Source: Curtobacterium sp. MCBA15_008 (GTDB lineage Bacteria > Actinomycetota > Actinomycetes > Actinomycetales > Microbacteriaceae). Taken from it: a stretch of 64,000 bases of DNA. The notes beneath the pieces were generated by a model. That model saw only the letters and a program-made list of their open reading frames with translations, ran no database searches and was not told the origin of the DNA. How positions within the stretch are numbered: the first letter of the stretch is position 1; each line of letters opens with the position of its first letter. The translations under genes and the position numbers were made by a program. Where the stretch lies: positions 82,018-146,017 of the forward strand of contig NZ_MJGN01000056.1 in assembly GCF_001865065.1 (NCBI RefSeq), read 5' to 3'. Shown one piece after another: positions 56,539 through 64,000 of this stretch.

Positions 56539-57072
56539 CTACGCGGTGAGCGGGACGGTCGCCGCGGGCGCGACGTCGAACCGGCGGCCGGGGTACCGCA
56601 GCCCGCTCCAGTACATGTTCGTGTGCGCGATGACGTCCGCGGATGCGATGACGGTGCCGCCCCACTCGGCATCGGTCGTGGTGTGGGCGTCCTCGACCAG
56701 GGTGACGTCGAAGCCCTCGGCGGCGGCACGCTGCGCGGTGGTCCGGACGCAGTAGTCCGTCTGCGTGCCGGTGACCACCAGCCGCGAGACGCCGAGGTCG
56801 GCGAGCACCACGTGCAGGTCCGTGTCCGCGAAGGAGTCCCGGTAGGTCTTCCGGATGAGCGCCTCGGCATCGAGCCGGACGAGCGGCGCAGCGAGCTGCC
56901 AGTCGTCCGACCCGACGGGGAAGTCCTGTTCGTCCTGCACCCAGACCACGGGGACGCCCTCGGCCCGCGCCCGTTGGACGAGCCCGTGGATCCGGTCGAC
57001 GACCTGCTGCCCGTCGAGGCAGGGCCGGACGACCCCCGCCTGGACGTCGATGACGAGCAGCGCGGTCGTCAT
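56539..57072 (-). CDS. Isochorismatase-family cysteine hydrolase
   Basis: A 177-residue hydrolase of the nicotinamidase/isochorismatase fold. The triad is Asp9 in ALLVIDVQ, Lys in LIRKTYRDSF (near 77) and Cys in TDYCVRTTAQRA (near 112), with the cis-peptide GTQTD before it. Substrates in this family are amides such as nicotinamide, ureides or isochorismate; a specific one cannot be given. ATG 57072 overlaps the oligopeptidase stop (ATGA), so it is translated with that enzyme. Third and last gene of the Fic/oligopeptidase operon. Confidence 0.9.
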   Translation of the reverse strand: MTTALLVIDVQAGVVRPCLDGQQVVDRIHGLVQRARAEGVPVVWVQDEQDFPVGSDDWQLAAPLVRLDAEALIRKTYRDSFADTDLHVVLADLGVSRLVVTGTQTDYCVRTTAQRAAAEGFDVTLVEDAHTTTDAEWGGTVIASADVIAHTNMYWSGLRYPGRRFDVAPAATVPLTA

Positions 57073-59240
57073 CCGGCAGCGATCGGGTTCGCGTTCGCCG
57101 CAGCCGGCGTGACGTCGGCGAGCCCGAGCACGTCGAGGAGCCAGGCGAGTTCGAACGCCCGCTCCTTCCACGAGTCGTACCGACCGCTGACACCACCGTG
57201 CCCGGCTGCCATCTCGGTCTTGAGCAGCACAGGCGCCCCGACCTCCCGGAGCTTCGCCGTCCACTTCGCCGGTTCGACGTAGAGGACCCGGGTGTCGTTG
57301 ATCGACGTCACGGCGAGGATCTTCGGGTACTGCACGTCGTCGCGCACGTTCTCGTACGGGGTGTACTCGCTCATGTAGCGGTAGACCTCGGGGTCGTGCA
57401 GCGGGTCGCCCCACTCGTCCCACTCGATCACCGTCAGGGGCAGGTCGGGGTCGAGGATGCTCGTCAGCGCGTCGACGAACGGCACCGCGGCGAGGATGCC
57501 GGCGAAGCGTTCCGGCGCGAGGTTCGCCACCGCGCCCATCAGCAGCCCGCCGGCGCTGCCGCCCTCGGCCACGAGCCGGTCGGCACTGGTGCGACCCGAG
57601 TCGATGAGGTGCGACGCCACCGCGACGAAGTCGGTGAACGTGTTCTTCTTCGTGAGGGTCTTGCCGTTCTCGTACCAGTGGCGGCCCATCTCACCGCCGC
57701 CCCGGACGTGGGCGACGGCGAACACGACACCGCGGTCGAGCATCGAGAGTCGCATCACGCTGAAGCCGGGGTCGATCGAGTGCTCGTACGAGCCGTACCC
57801 GTACAGGTGCAGCGGCGCCGGCTGGTCGGCGTCGACCGCGTCGCGGCGCCAGACGAGCGAGATCGGCACGCGCGTGCCGTCGGCCGCGGTCGCCCAGTCC
57901 CGCTCCTGCATGTAGTCGGCGGGGTCGTAGCCGCCGAGGACGGGCTGCCGCTTGAGCACGGTCACCTCGCCGGTCGCCAGGTCGAGGTCGCTGACCTCGG
58001 ACGGCGTGACGAACGAGGTGAAGCCGATGCGGAGCGTCGGCTGGTCCCACTCGGGGTTGCCGCCGAGTCCGGCCGAGAAGAGGGCCTCGTCGAACGGGAC
58101 CTCGTGCGCGTCGCCGTAGCCGTCGCCCTCGATCGGGATGATCGCGATGCGGGGGAGCGCCTCGGACCGGTACTCGAGCGCGAGGTGTCCGGCGAAGGCG
58201 TCGACCGACTCGATACGGCGTTCGGGGTCGTGCGCGACGACCACGCGGCGGTCGCGCTCGGAGGTCGGGTCGTCGGCGGGGACGTCGACGAGCTCGAAGT
58301 TCTCGGCGCCCTCGTTGTGGAGCACGAGGAACCGGTCGCTCCCACCGACGATGGCGTGCTCGATCTCGTACTCGACCCCGTCGCGGCGCGGCCAGACGAC
58401 CTGGAACTCGCCCGTGGGATCGGCCGCGTCGAGCACGAGCGCCTCGGACGTGATCTTCGACCCGAGCTCGATGACGATGTACTGCGACGACCGGGTGACC
58501 CCGACGCCGACCCAGTAGCGGTCGTCCGGCTCCTCGAAGACGAGCACGTCGTCGGAGGCGCTGGTGCCCACGGTGTGGCGCCAGATCCGGTCCGGGCGCC
58601 AGGAGTCGTCGACCGTGGGGTAGAACACGTACCGGCCGGAGGGATCGAACGTCGCGCCGCTGCCGGTGTTCGGGATCTCGTCGCCGAGGTCCGTGCCGCT
58701 CGCCAGGTCGCGGACGTGCAGCGTGTACCGCTCGTCACCTTCGACGTCGATGCCGTAGACCAGTCGGGTGCCGTCGTCACTGATGTCGTAGGTGCCGAGC
58801 GAGAAGAAGTCGTGGCCGTCGGCGAGGGCGTTGCCGTCGAGGACGACCTGCTCCCCGGGGAGCGTGCCAGCACCCTCGCCCACCGCGGGCGGGGTCCAGT
58901 CGTCGCGGCCGGCGATCGGTGCACGGCAGTGCACGCCGTACTGGCTGCCCTCGGCCGTGCGGGTGAAGTACCACCAGTCGCCCATCCGGACGGGCACGGA
59001 GAGGTCGGTCTCCTGCACGCGGCCCTTCACCTCGGAGAAGATCCGGTCACGCAGGGCGCTCAGGTGCTCGGTCTCGGCGTCGGTGTACGCGTTCTCGGCC
59101 TCGAGGTAGGCCAGGGTGTCCGGTGACTCCTTGTCCCGCAGCCACTCGTAGTCGTCGACGAAGTCGATACCGTGGTGGGTCCTCGTGACCGGCCGCTTGG
59201 CGGCGGTGGGAGGGGTGGCCTGTGCGTGCTCGCTGCTCAC
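57069..59240 (-). CDS. ptrB: Oligopeptidase B-like prolyl oligopeptidase family serine peptidase
   Basis: A 723-residue S9A peptidase that cuts short peptides, typically after basic residues. The beta-propeller is the N-terminal 440 residues. The hydrolase domain has the nucleophile in EGGSAGGLLMG (Ser near 561), the aspartate in TSINDTRV, and the histidine in AGHGGVSGRYD near the end. HVRGGGEMGRHWYENGK is a family mark. GTG 59240 is chosen because it makes a GTGA overlap with the Fic stop; GTG 59243 is one codon earlier. No signal peptide, so cytoplasmic. It lies between fic-like and isochorismatase-like genes with overlaps on both sides. Confidence 0.94.
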   Translation of the reverse strand: MSSEHAQATPPTAAKRPVTRTHHGIDFVDDYEWLRDKESPDTLAYLEAENAYTDAETEHLSALRDRIFSEVKGRVQETDLSVPVRMGDWWYFTRTAEGSQYGVHCRAPIAGRDDWTPPAVGEGAGTLPGEQVVLDGNALADGHDFFSLGTYDISDDGTRLVYGIDVEGDERYTLHVRDLASGTDLGDEIPNTGSGATFDPSGRYVFYPTVDDSWRPDRIWRHTVGTSASDDVLVFEEPDDRYWVGVGVTRSSQYIVIELGSKITSEALVLDAADPTGEFQVVWPRRDGVEYEIEHAIVGGSDRFLVLHNEGAENFELVDVPADDPTSERDRRVVVAHDPERRIESVDAFAGHLALEYRSEALPRIAIIPIEGDGYGDAHEVPFDEALFSAGLGGNPEWDQPTLRIGFTSFVTPSEVSDLDLATGEVTVLKRQPVLGGYDPADYMQERDWATAADGTRVPISLVWRRDAVDADQPAPLHLYGYGSYEHSIDPGFSVMRLSMLDRGVVFAVAHVRGGGEMGRHWYENGKTLTKKNTFTDFVAVASHLIDSGRTSADRLVAEGGSAGGLLMGAVANLAPERFAGILAAVPFVDALTSILDPDLPLTVIEWDEWGDPLHDPEVYRYMSEYTPYENVRDDVQYPKILAVTSINDTRVLYVEPAKWTAKLREVGAPVLLKTEMAAGHGGVSGRYDSWKERAFELAWLLDVLGLADVTPAAANANPIAAG

Positions 59241-60460
59241 CACCCCACCCTATTCGCCCGCTGTCGGACGGCGGCCTGGACGCGGTCGCCGAACGCGGCG
59301 AGTTCGTCGGCTGCGGCGACCGTCACCCAGGCGCGGTCACGGCGTCGTGCGGTGACGGACCGCAGGACCCCTGCGCGGCAGAGGTCGTCGGTCACCGCGT
59401 CCACCGTGCCCTGGTCGCCGTGCAGGAGCGCGTCGAGGCGGTCTTCGGTGAGCACCGGGTCGTGGGCGAGGGCCCGCCCGACCACGGCGTGTGGGCCGGC
59501 GGCGCACGGGCCGATGCTCCGCTCCGCCGCGACCTCGTCGAGGAGCACCGCCGTCAGCGTGGCTTCGTCGCAGACGGTCCCGACCGCGATGGCGACGTCG
59601 CGCACCCACTCGTCCACTCGTCCGTCGCGGAACCGTTCCAGGTGCCAGAAGTAGCGGTCGCGTTCGGCGACGAGGGCCGTGGCGACGGGGACCGTGACGA
59701 ACCGGGTGAGCCCGCGCCGTCGGAGCACGGCGGCGAGGAGTGCCCGTCCGATCCTCCCGTTGCCGTCGGTGAAGGGGTGGATCGACTCGAACTGGGCGTG
59801 GGCGATCGCAGCCTGTGCGACCGGGTGGACGTCGTCGCGGTGCAGGAACACGAACAGGTCGTCCATCAGGGCCGGTACCAGCTCCGGCGGTGGCGGCACG
59901 TACCGGGCGAGCCGCGGGGTCCGTCCGCCGCCGATCCAGTTCTGCACGGCCCGGTACTGCCCGGCGTCGCGTCCGTCGACGGGGTCGTCCCGCAGCAACC
60001 GGCGGTGCGCGTCGAGCAGCGACGACTCGGTGATGGTGCCGGAGCCCGCCGCCGTCACGAGTCCGTCGATCGCCCCGCCGGCACGGACCATCGCGGTCGC
60101 GCTGGCGTTCGCACGGATGCCGACGACCGCGCGGGCCAGGTCGTCGAGGCCGGCTCGCTCGTTCTCGATGCGGGAGGACGCGACCGCCTCGGTCCGGTCG
60201 AGCACCCCACCGAGCGCGGTGAGCCCTGCACCGTGCTGCGCGTCGAGCTCGCGGAGCGCCGCGGCGGCACGGTCGAGCACCGCCGCGGTGCCGGTGTCCG
60301 GCGTCCACCGCGCCCCTGCGATGGTGCGCGGGATCGACGCCCGGACCGCCGTGGTCTCGCGGTCGGCGCGAGGACCGCGGACGGTGCTGCGCCAGGGCAC
60401 GGTCGTCGCGGTGTGCGACGGCCAGTGCCGGTCGTGTCGGTTCGGTCGGGTGTGCTGCAT
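59237..60460 (-). CDS. Fic-domain protein with N-terminal inhibitory motif
   Basis: A 407-residue Fic protein, normally an AMP- (or other NMP-) transferase on protein hydroxyls. The core motif HPFTDGNGRIGR is intact with His228. An N-terminal SSRIEN near residue 93 fits the inhibitory S/TxxxE-N/G motif of class II Fic proteins. A C-terminal winged-helix-like region follows (LTEDRLDALLHGDQGTVDAVTD). ATG 60460 has GGAGGA a few bases upstream. It is first in an operon with the oligopeptidase and an isochorismatase-like gene. No antitoxin gene adjoins it, as expected when inhibition is built in. Its target is unknown. Confidence 0.93.
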   Translation of the reverse strand: MQHTRPNRHDRHWPSHTATTVPWRSTVRGPRADRETTAVRASIPRTIAGARWTPDTGTAAVLDRAAAALRELDAQHGAGLTALGGVLDRTEAVASSRIENERAGLDDLARAVVGIRANASATAMVRAGGAIDGLVTAAGSGTITESSLLDAHRRLLRDDPVDGRDAGQYRAVQNWIGGGRTPRLARYVPPPPELVPALMDDLFVFLHRDDVHPVAQAAIAHAQFESIHPFTDGNGRIGRALLAAVLRRRGLTRFVTVPVATALVAERDRYFWHLERFRDGRVDEWVRDVAIAVGTVCDEATLTAVLLDEVAAERSIGPCAAGPHAVVGRALAHDPVLTEDRLDALLHGDQGTVDAVTDDLCRAGVLRSVTARRRDRAWVTVAAADELAAFGDRVQAAVRQRANRVGW

Positions 60461-60585
60461 GGTTCCTCCGTCGCCCGGGCGGGATCGTCGTGCTCCGACC
60501 GTAGGCAGGGCACACACGGCGGCACCAGGAATCGGTGTTCCACATGCATGACGGCCTTGTCACCGGACCTCGCTACCGTGGTGGC

Positions 60586-61782
60586 ATGAGCAACTCCTTC
60601 GTCGTCACCAACGCACACGTGGTCCCCGTCTCCGCCCCCGAGTTCGACGGCACCGTCGTCGTCGAGCAGGGCAAGATCACCGCCCTCGGCGCGGACGTCG
60701 CCGTGCCGGCCGGGCTCGAGGTCGTCGACGCCGGCGGCGCGTGGCTCGTCCCCGGCTTCGTCGAGTCGCACGGCCACGTCGGCATCCACGAAGAGGCGAA
60801 CGGCGAAGCCGGCAACGACACGAACGAGATGACCGGGCCGAACATGGCCGGCGTCCGCGCGATCGACGCGATCGACATCGACGACGAGGGCTTCCGTGAC
60901 GCACTCGCCGGCGGCATCACGTCCATCGTCGTCAAGCCCGGCTCGGGCAACCCGATCGGCGGCCAGACCGTCGCCATCAAGACCTGGGGCGGCCGGACGA
61001 TCGACGAGCAGCTCATCTCCGACTCGGTGAGCATCAAGAGCGCCCTCGGCGAGAACCCCAAGCGCGTCTACGGCGGCAAGGGCCAGACCCCGTCGACCCG
61101 CCTCGGCGTCGCGAAGATCATCCGCGACGCCTTCGTCGAGGCGCAGAACTACCGCGCCGCGCGCGACGCCGCGGCCGCGAAGGACGAGCCGTTCGCCCGC
61201 GACCTGACGAAGGAGACGCTCGTCCGCGTGCTCGACGGCGAGCTGGTCTGGGACCAGCACACGCACCGCCACGACGACATCGCGACCGCCATCCGTCTCT
61301 CCGAGGAGTTCGGCTACCGCCTCGTCGTGAACCACGGCACCGAGGCGCACAAGATCGCCGACGTGCTCGCCGAGAAGGACATCCCGGTCATCTACGGCCC
61401 GCTGTTCACGAGCCGCTCGAAGGTCGAGCTCCGCGACCGCGGGATCCCGAACCTCGCGACCATCGCCGCCGCCGGGGTCCGCGTCGCGATCACCACGGAC
61501 GCACCCGTCGTGCCGATCAACATGCTCGTCGACCAGGCGACCGCGGCCGTGAAGGAGGGCCTGCCCCGGCAGACCGCGCTCGAGGCGCTCACGACCAACC
61601 CGGCCGACTTCCTCGGCTTCGGCGACCGCGTCGGCCGCCTCGCCGAGGGCTACGACGCCGACCTCGTGCTGTGGGACGGTGACCCCCTCGACGCCACCAG
61701 CCGCGCGACGCGCGTCTGGATCGACGGTGCGTCCGTCTTCGAGTGGGCCGACGGGACCGGCGTCACCACTCCGCGCTGGTAG
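60586..61782 (+). CDS. Amidohydrolase, imidazolonepropionase-like
   Basis: A 398-residue metal-dependent hydrolase. The metal motif appears as VESHGHVG near residue 60 (HxH), followed by QHTHRHDD, VNHGTEAHK and ITTDAPVVP (metal Asp). The C-terminal GRLAEGYDADLVLWDGDPLD is the standard end of this superfamily. The sequence GNPIGGQTVAIKTWGGRT is typical of a group annotated as imidazolonepropionase-like amidohydrolases with unproved substrates. Start ATG 60586, divergent from the Fic gene by 125 bp. No hut genes are nearby, so histidine breakdown is not supported. A terminator hairpin follows. Confidence 0.88.
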   Translation: MSNSFVVTNAHVVPVSAPEFDGTVVVEQGKITALGADVAVPAGLEVVDAGGAWLVPGFVESHGHVGIHEEANGEAGNDTNEMTGPNMAGVRAIDAIDIDDEGFRDALAGGITSIVVKPGSGNPIGGQTVAIKTWGGRTIDEQLISDSVSIKSALGENPKRVYGGKGQTPSTRLGVAKIIRDAFVEAQNYRAARDAAAAKDEPFARDLTKETLVRVLDGELVWDQHTHRHDDIATAIRLSEEFGYRLVVNHGTEAHKIADVLAEKDIPVIYGPLFTSRSKVELRDRGIPNLATIAAAGVRVAITTDAPVVPINMLVDQATAAVKEGLPRQTALEALTTNPADFLGFGDRVGRLAEGYDADLVLWDGDPLDATSRATRVWIDGASVFEWADGTGVTTPRW

Positions 61783-61790
61783 CGGGTCAC

Positions 61791-61838
61791 GACGGACCGG
61801 AGGCGCGGTGCCAGCCGGCACCGCGCCTCCCGTCCGTC
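61791..61838. terminator. Bidirectional terminator hairpin containing motif-like arms
   Basis: Twenty-two-base arms 61791-61812 and 61817-61838 pair with one mismatch, loop AGCC. The arms contain GGAGGCGCGG and CCGCGCCTCC, the core of the dispersed motif, so two variant copies (CCGG/CGGG in place of CTGG) form the stem. It lies between convergent genes. Confidence 0.75.
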
Positions 61839-61883
61839 ACCCGGACGCGACCGCGACCCGCGACCGCGACGCGTGCCCGGGCC

Positions 61884-62774
61884 TCAGACCTCGCGTGCCA
61901 GCAGGAAGTCGTTGATGCCGGTCGTGAGCGCCGCGTCGATCGCCCGCGCGTTGCCGTTGACCTCGCGGATGGGCGCCGCCTGCCGGACGCTCGACACGAG
62001 CCAGGCGGCGTCCGCCGACAGGAAGTCCTCGACGGTCAGGAGCTCGTAGGCGGTCTCGATGCCCTCCTGCTCGGCGAACCGGAAGACGTCGGCCTGCGTC
62101 GTGCCGGCGAGGATCCCGATGTCGGTACGCGGCGTGACGAGCCGGCCGCCGACCGACAGGATGAGGTTCGCGCGCGTTCCCTCGAGCACGTAGCCGTCGG
62201 TCGAGACGAAGACGGCGTCGTCCGCGCCGCGGCGTGCTGCCTCGCGGAGAGCCGCCATGTTCACCCCGTAGGACAGCGTCTTCGCGCCCTGCAGCAGCCA
62301 CGGCGAGGTCCGCTCGACGTCGTGACGGTAGCCGCGGTCGAGCGTGACGACCGAGATGCCCTCGGTGCGTGCTGCGGTGGAGTCGCCGGACGGCGCCGCG
62401 TACACCCAGCCCGTCGGCCGGTCGGTGCCCTCGACGCCGCGGGTCAGGACGGTCTTCGCGAAGGCCTCGCGGACGGGGTCGAGCCGCGCGCACACGGCCT
62501 CGATGGCCTGACGCCACGCCTCGGCGTCGGGGGCCGGCAGGTCGAGCATCGCGGCGGATCGACCGAAGCGCGCGATGTGCGCCTCGAGCGCCTGGGGGTG
62601 GCCGTCGACGACCGTGATGGTCTCGAAGACCCCGTCGCCCCGGGTGATCCCGAGGTCCTGCACCTGGATGTGTTCCTCGAGGGGCTTCGCCCACGTGAAG
62701 GCGTCGGCCGCGGGGTCGTGCGGTGCGGCGTCGCGGGAGGGCTGGTTGAGGACGGCGAGGACGGTTTCGGTCAT
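61884..62774 (-). CDS. pabC: Class IV aminotransferase, probable aminodeoxychorismate lyase
   Basis: A 296-residue PLP enzyme of fold type IV. The early Arg/His region is VQDLGITRGDGVFETI. The PLP lysine is in GAKTLSYGVNMAALREA near residue 166, and the cofactor-phosphate part is EGTRANLILSVGG. This group covers PabC (lyase giving 4-aminobenzoate) and D- or branched-chain aminotransferases. Length and the folate genes present support PabC, but the distance from pabB (23 kb) leaves it unproved. ATG 62774 begins MTETVLAVLNQPSRDA; the frame upstream is not protein-like. Confidence 0.82.
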   Translation of the reverse strand: MTETVLAVLNQPSRDAAPHDPAADAFTWAKPLEEHIQVQDLGITRGDGVFETITVVDGHPQALEAHIARFGRSAAMLDLPAPDAEAWRQAIEAVCARLDPVREAFAKTVLTRGVEGTDRPTGWVYAAPSGDSTAARTEGISVVTLDRGYRHDVERTSPWLLQGAKTLSYGVNMAALREAARRGADDAVFVSTDGYVLEGTRANLILSVGGRLVTPRTDIGILAGTTQADVFRFAEQEGIETAYELLTVEDFLSADAAWLVSSVRQAAPIREVNGNARAIDAALTTGINDFLLAREV

Positions 62775-62830
62775 GGCCCCATCAAACCGCAGGCGTGTGA
62801 CGAACGACCCGATGCCGTGCAGGGGACCGG

Positions 62831-63181
62831 TCAGCCAGCCTCGGGCAGCGCGCCCATCAGCTTCCACACCGCGGGCGTGAGCTCCGGGTGCTGCAGCGCG
62901 ATGCGGCGGAGGCGGTGGTACTCCTCGCCCATCCGGGTGCCCTGCCCCGAGGCGGGGTGCATCGACCACTGCGCGCTCCGCTTGCCGATGGCCTCGTCGA
63001 GGTCGACGGCGTCCGCGCGCAGGATGAGCACGACCTGCTCGTCGACGGTGGGCAGCGTCGGCATGAACTCCCACGGGTCCTCGCCCTGACGGCTCCGGTG
63101 CTCGACGAGCATCGAGATCTCCTCGGCGGCCTCGGCGCGCAGCACTTCGAGGCTGCGCCCGGTCCTGCGGGGCTCAGCCAT
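62831..63181 (-). CDS. Small conserved hypothetical protein
   Basis: A 116-residue soluble protein (MAEPRRTGRSLEVLRAEAAEEI...). It appears mainly helical, with a conserved-looking middle (MPTLPTVDEQVVLILRADAVDLDEAIGKRSAQWSM) and basic end (EYHRLRRIALQHPELTPAVWKL). I recognise no domain. ATG 63181 follows a GGGGGC stretch. It is 56 bp upstream of the pabC-like gene on the same strand and divergent from the Nudix gene by 64 bp. Function unknown. Confidence 0.75.
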   Translation of the reverse strand: MAEPRRTGRSLEVLRAEAAEEISMLVEHRSRQGEDPWEFMPTLPTVDEQVVLILRADAVDLDEAIGKRSAQWSMHPASGQGTRMGEEYHRLRRIALQHPELTPAVWKLMGALPEAG

Positions 63182-63245
63182 GGTGCCCCCGCAGCACGCC
63201 TGCCATGGAAAAAGCCTACGCCAGAACTTCGGCCAGACTGGACAC

Positions 63246-63752
63246 GTGGCCCTTCGCGACGAGAGCAAGTCCCAGCACCCCGCGGTGGTCGTGGTCTACC
63301 TGCTGCGCGACGACGGGTCGGGTCCGCAGGTGCTCCTGGGGGAGAAGCGCCGCGGCCTCGGCACGGGCCGCCTGGTCGGTCCCGGCGGCAAACGGGAGCC
63401 GGGGGAGTCCGCGGTCGAGACCGCGGTGCGCGAGGTACGGGAAGAGGTCGGCCTGCGGATCGAGGCTGCCGACCTGGAGGCACGTGGCACGTTGGACTAC
63501 CGGTTCCCGTACCGCCCGTCCTGGTCCCAGGTCTCGGACGTCTTCGTCTGCCGCCGCTGGCAGGGCAGCCCGTCGGGCAGCGACGAGCTCGAGCCGCGGT
63601 GGATCCCGGTCGACGCCGTGCCGTACGACGCGATGTGGGACGACGCGCGGTACTGGCTGCCGGGAGTGCTCGCCGGTGGATCGGTGCGGGCGCGCTTCAC
63701 CTTCGGCGAGGACGACGCGACGGTGTCCGGCTTCAGCGGCACCGGCGTCTGA
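63246..63752 (+). CDS. Nudix hydrolase, 8-oxo-dGTP-diphosphatase-like
   Basis: A 168-residue Nudix enzyme. The Nudix box GGKREPGESAVETAVREVRE plus EVGL fits Gx5Ex7REUxEExGU and starts near residue 46. The order VVVVYLLRDDG, VLLGEKRRGLGTGRLVGPGGK and the WxP-like C-terminal part resemble MutT/MTH1 sanitising enzymes that remove oxidised dGTP. The preference is not proved. The GTG at 63246 gives a natural N-terminus before the first strand. A dispersed motif copy follows the box in frame. Confidence 0.88.
   Translation: MALRDESKSQHPAVVVVYLLRDDGSGPQVLLGEKRRGLGTGRLVGPGGKREPGESAVETAVREVREEVGLRIEAADLEARGTLDYRFPYRPSWSQVSDVFVCRRWQGSPSGSDELEPRWIPVDAVPYDAMWDDARYWLPGVLAGGSVRARFTFGEDDATVSGFSGTGV
63473..63491 (+). 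repeat. Dispersed motif copy in Nudix gene
   Basis: ACCTGGAGGCACGTGGCAC, in frame, coding LEARGT. Weaker match than the ileS, rne and pabB copies. Confidence 0.4.
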
Positions 63753-63764
63753 CGCGCGGCCGCC

Positions 63765-64000
63765 CTAGCGGGTGTGCGTGCGGGTGCTGCCCGTGCGGGC
63801 CTCTTCGGCGGCGGCGATGACCTCGGCGTCGCCGCTCCGGCCGCCGAGCGGGCGGACGAAGAAGTCGACGATGCCGAACACGATGGCGCCGATCATGGCG
63901 AACATCGCCCAGCCGACGAACAGCCCCGCGACGTTCCGGCCGTCGGCGGGGGCGAGGAGGACGCTCGCGGCGTAGAACCCGACCGTCAGCACGAGGAACA
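63765..64000 (-). CDS. Integral membrane protein (cut by window edge)
   Basis: The C-terminal part of a membrane protein; the N-terminus lies beyond 64000. The visible 78 or so residues hold two helices (FLVLTVGFYAASVLLA and LFVGWAMFAMIGAIVFGIVDFFV) and a polar tail ending TGSTRTHTR. A GTG at 63992 is in frame but the frame stays open to the edge, so the true start is probably outside. Convergent with the Nudix gene, 12 bp apart. Family unknown. Confidence 0.6.
   Translation of the reverse strand, partial: FLVLTVGFYAASVLLAPADGRNVAGLFVGWAMFAMIGAIVFGIVDFFVRPLGGRSGDAEVIAAAEEARTGSTRTHTR

Noticed and set aside
60586-61782. hutI (imidazolonepropionase) of histidine breakdown
   Set aside because: No hutH, hutU or hutG nearby, and this amidohydrolase group is mostly of unknown substrate.

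Overview
The window is a gap-free, very GC-rich (roughly 70%) chromosomal segment of an actinobacterium, most likely a member of Microbacteriaceae and plausibly Curtobacterium. This is inferred from the actinobacterial gene neighbourhoods (ileS-folC-DUF4233-ndk, rne-rplU-rpmA-obgE-proB-proA-nadD-rsfS, imuA-imuB-dnaE2), the GTG/TTG starts, the translational ileS T-box, mycobacterial-type LexA boxes, and a VKOR/DsbA pair in place of DsbB. I see no integrase, transposase, phage gene, CRISPR array or biosynthetic cluster. Base composition and codon use look uniform.

Layout. 1-2.1 kb: a TetR regulator divergent from an alpha/beta hydrolase, with two matching operators between them. 2.1-6.6 kb: valS (archaeal-like type) divergent from an MHS-family transporter. 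6.6-12.5 kb: a peptide/metal-type ABC importer (lipoprotein, two permeases, fused double ATPase), divergent from a second TetR regulator. 12.6-15.3 kb: a GT-C glycosyltransferase-like membrane protein and a cation diffusion facilitator. 15.3-21.1 kb: T-box, ileS, folC, DUF4233 gene, ndk. 21.1-23.7 kb: two convergent DsbA-like paralogues plus VKOR. 24-36 kb: RNase E/G, a membrane protein, a DUF4031 gene, L21, L27, ObgE, ProB, ProA, NadD, a long disordered membrane protein, RsfS and tRNA-Ala(GGC). 36.3-38.8 kb: aldose epimerase and PabB. 38.8-44.8 kb: an SOS mutasome operon behind two LexA boxes. 44.8-49.5 kb: a two-component system, a small protein, a tandem repeat and a FUSC transporter. 49.5-54 kb: an APH-fold kinase, a SNF2 helicase with a structured upstream region, and a mycoredoxin-like gene. 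54-64 kb: PadR/membrane/CYTH-CHAD operon; Fic/oligopeptidase B/isochorismatase-family operon; an imidazolonepropionase-like amidohydrolase; PabC-like aminotransferase; a Nudix hydrolase; and a cut membrane gene.

The genes are mostly housekeeping. They cover translation (two aminoacyl-tRNA synthetases, ribosomal proteins, Obg, RsfS, RNase E), folate (folC, pabB, a pabC-like gene), proline, NAD, oxidative folding outside the membrane, and damage-induced mutagenesis. Operons are tightly coupled: at least eleven junctions are 4-bp GTGA or ATGA stop/start overlaps.

The least expected content is non-coding. A roughly 20-bp motif close to GGMCTGGAGGCGCGGCTCG is scattered through genes and gaps in both orientations, often as inverted pairs. 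It is also built into a 129-131-bp tandem repeat at 47.6-48.2 kb. Large inverted repeats sit at most convergent gene ends; two of them are clearly related to each other, and one is a perfect 60-bp palindrome.
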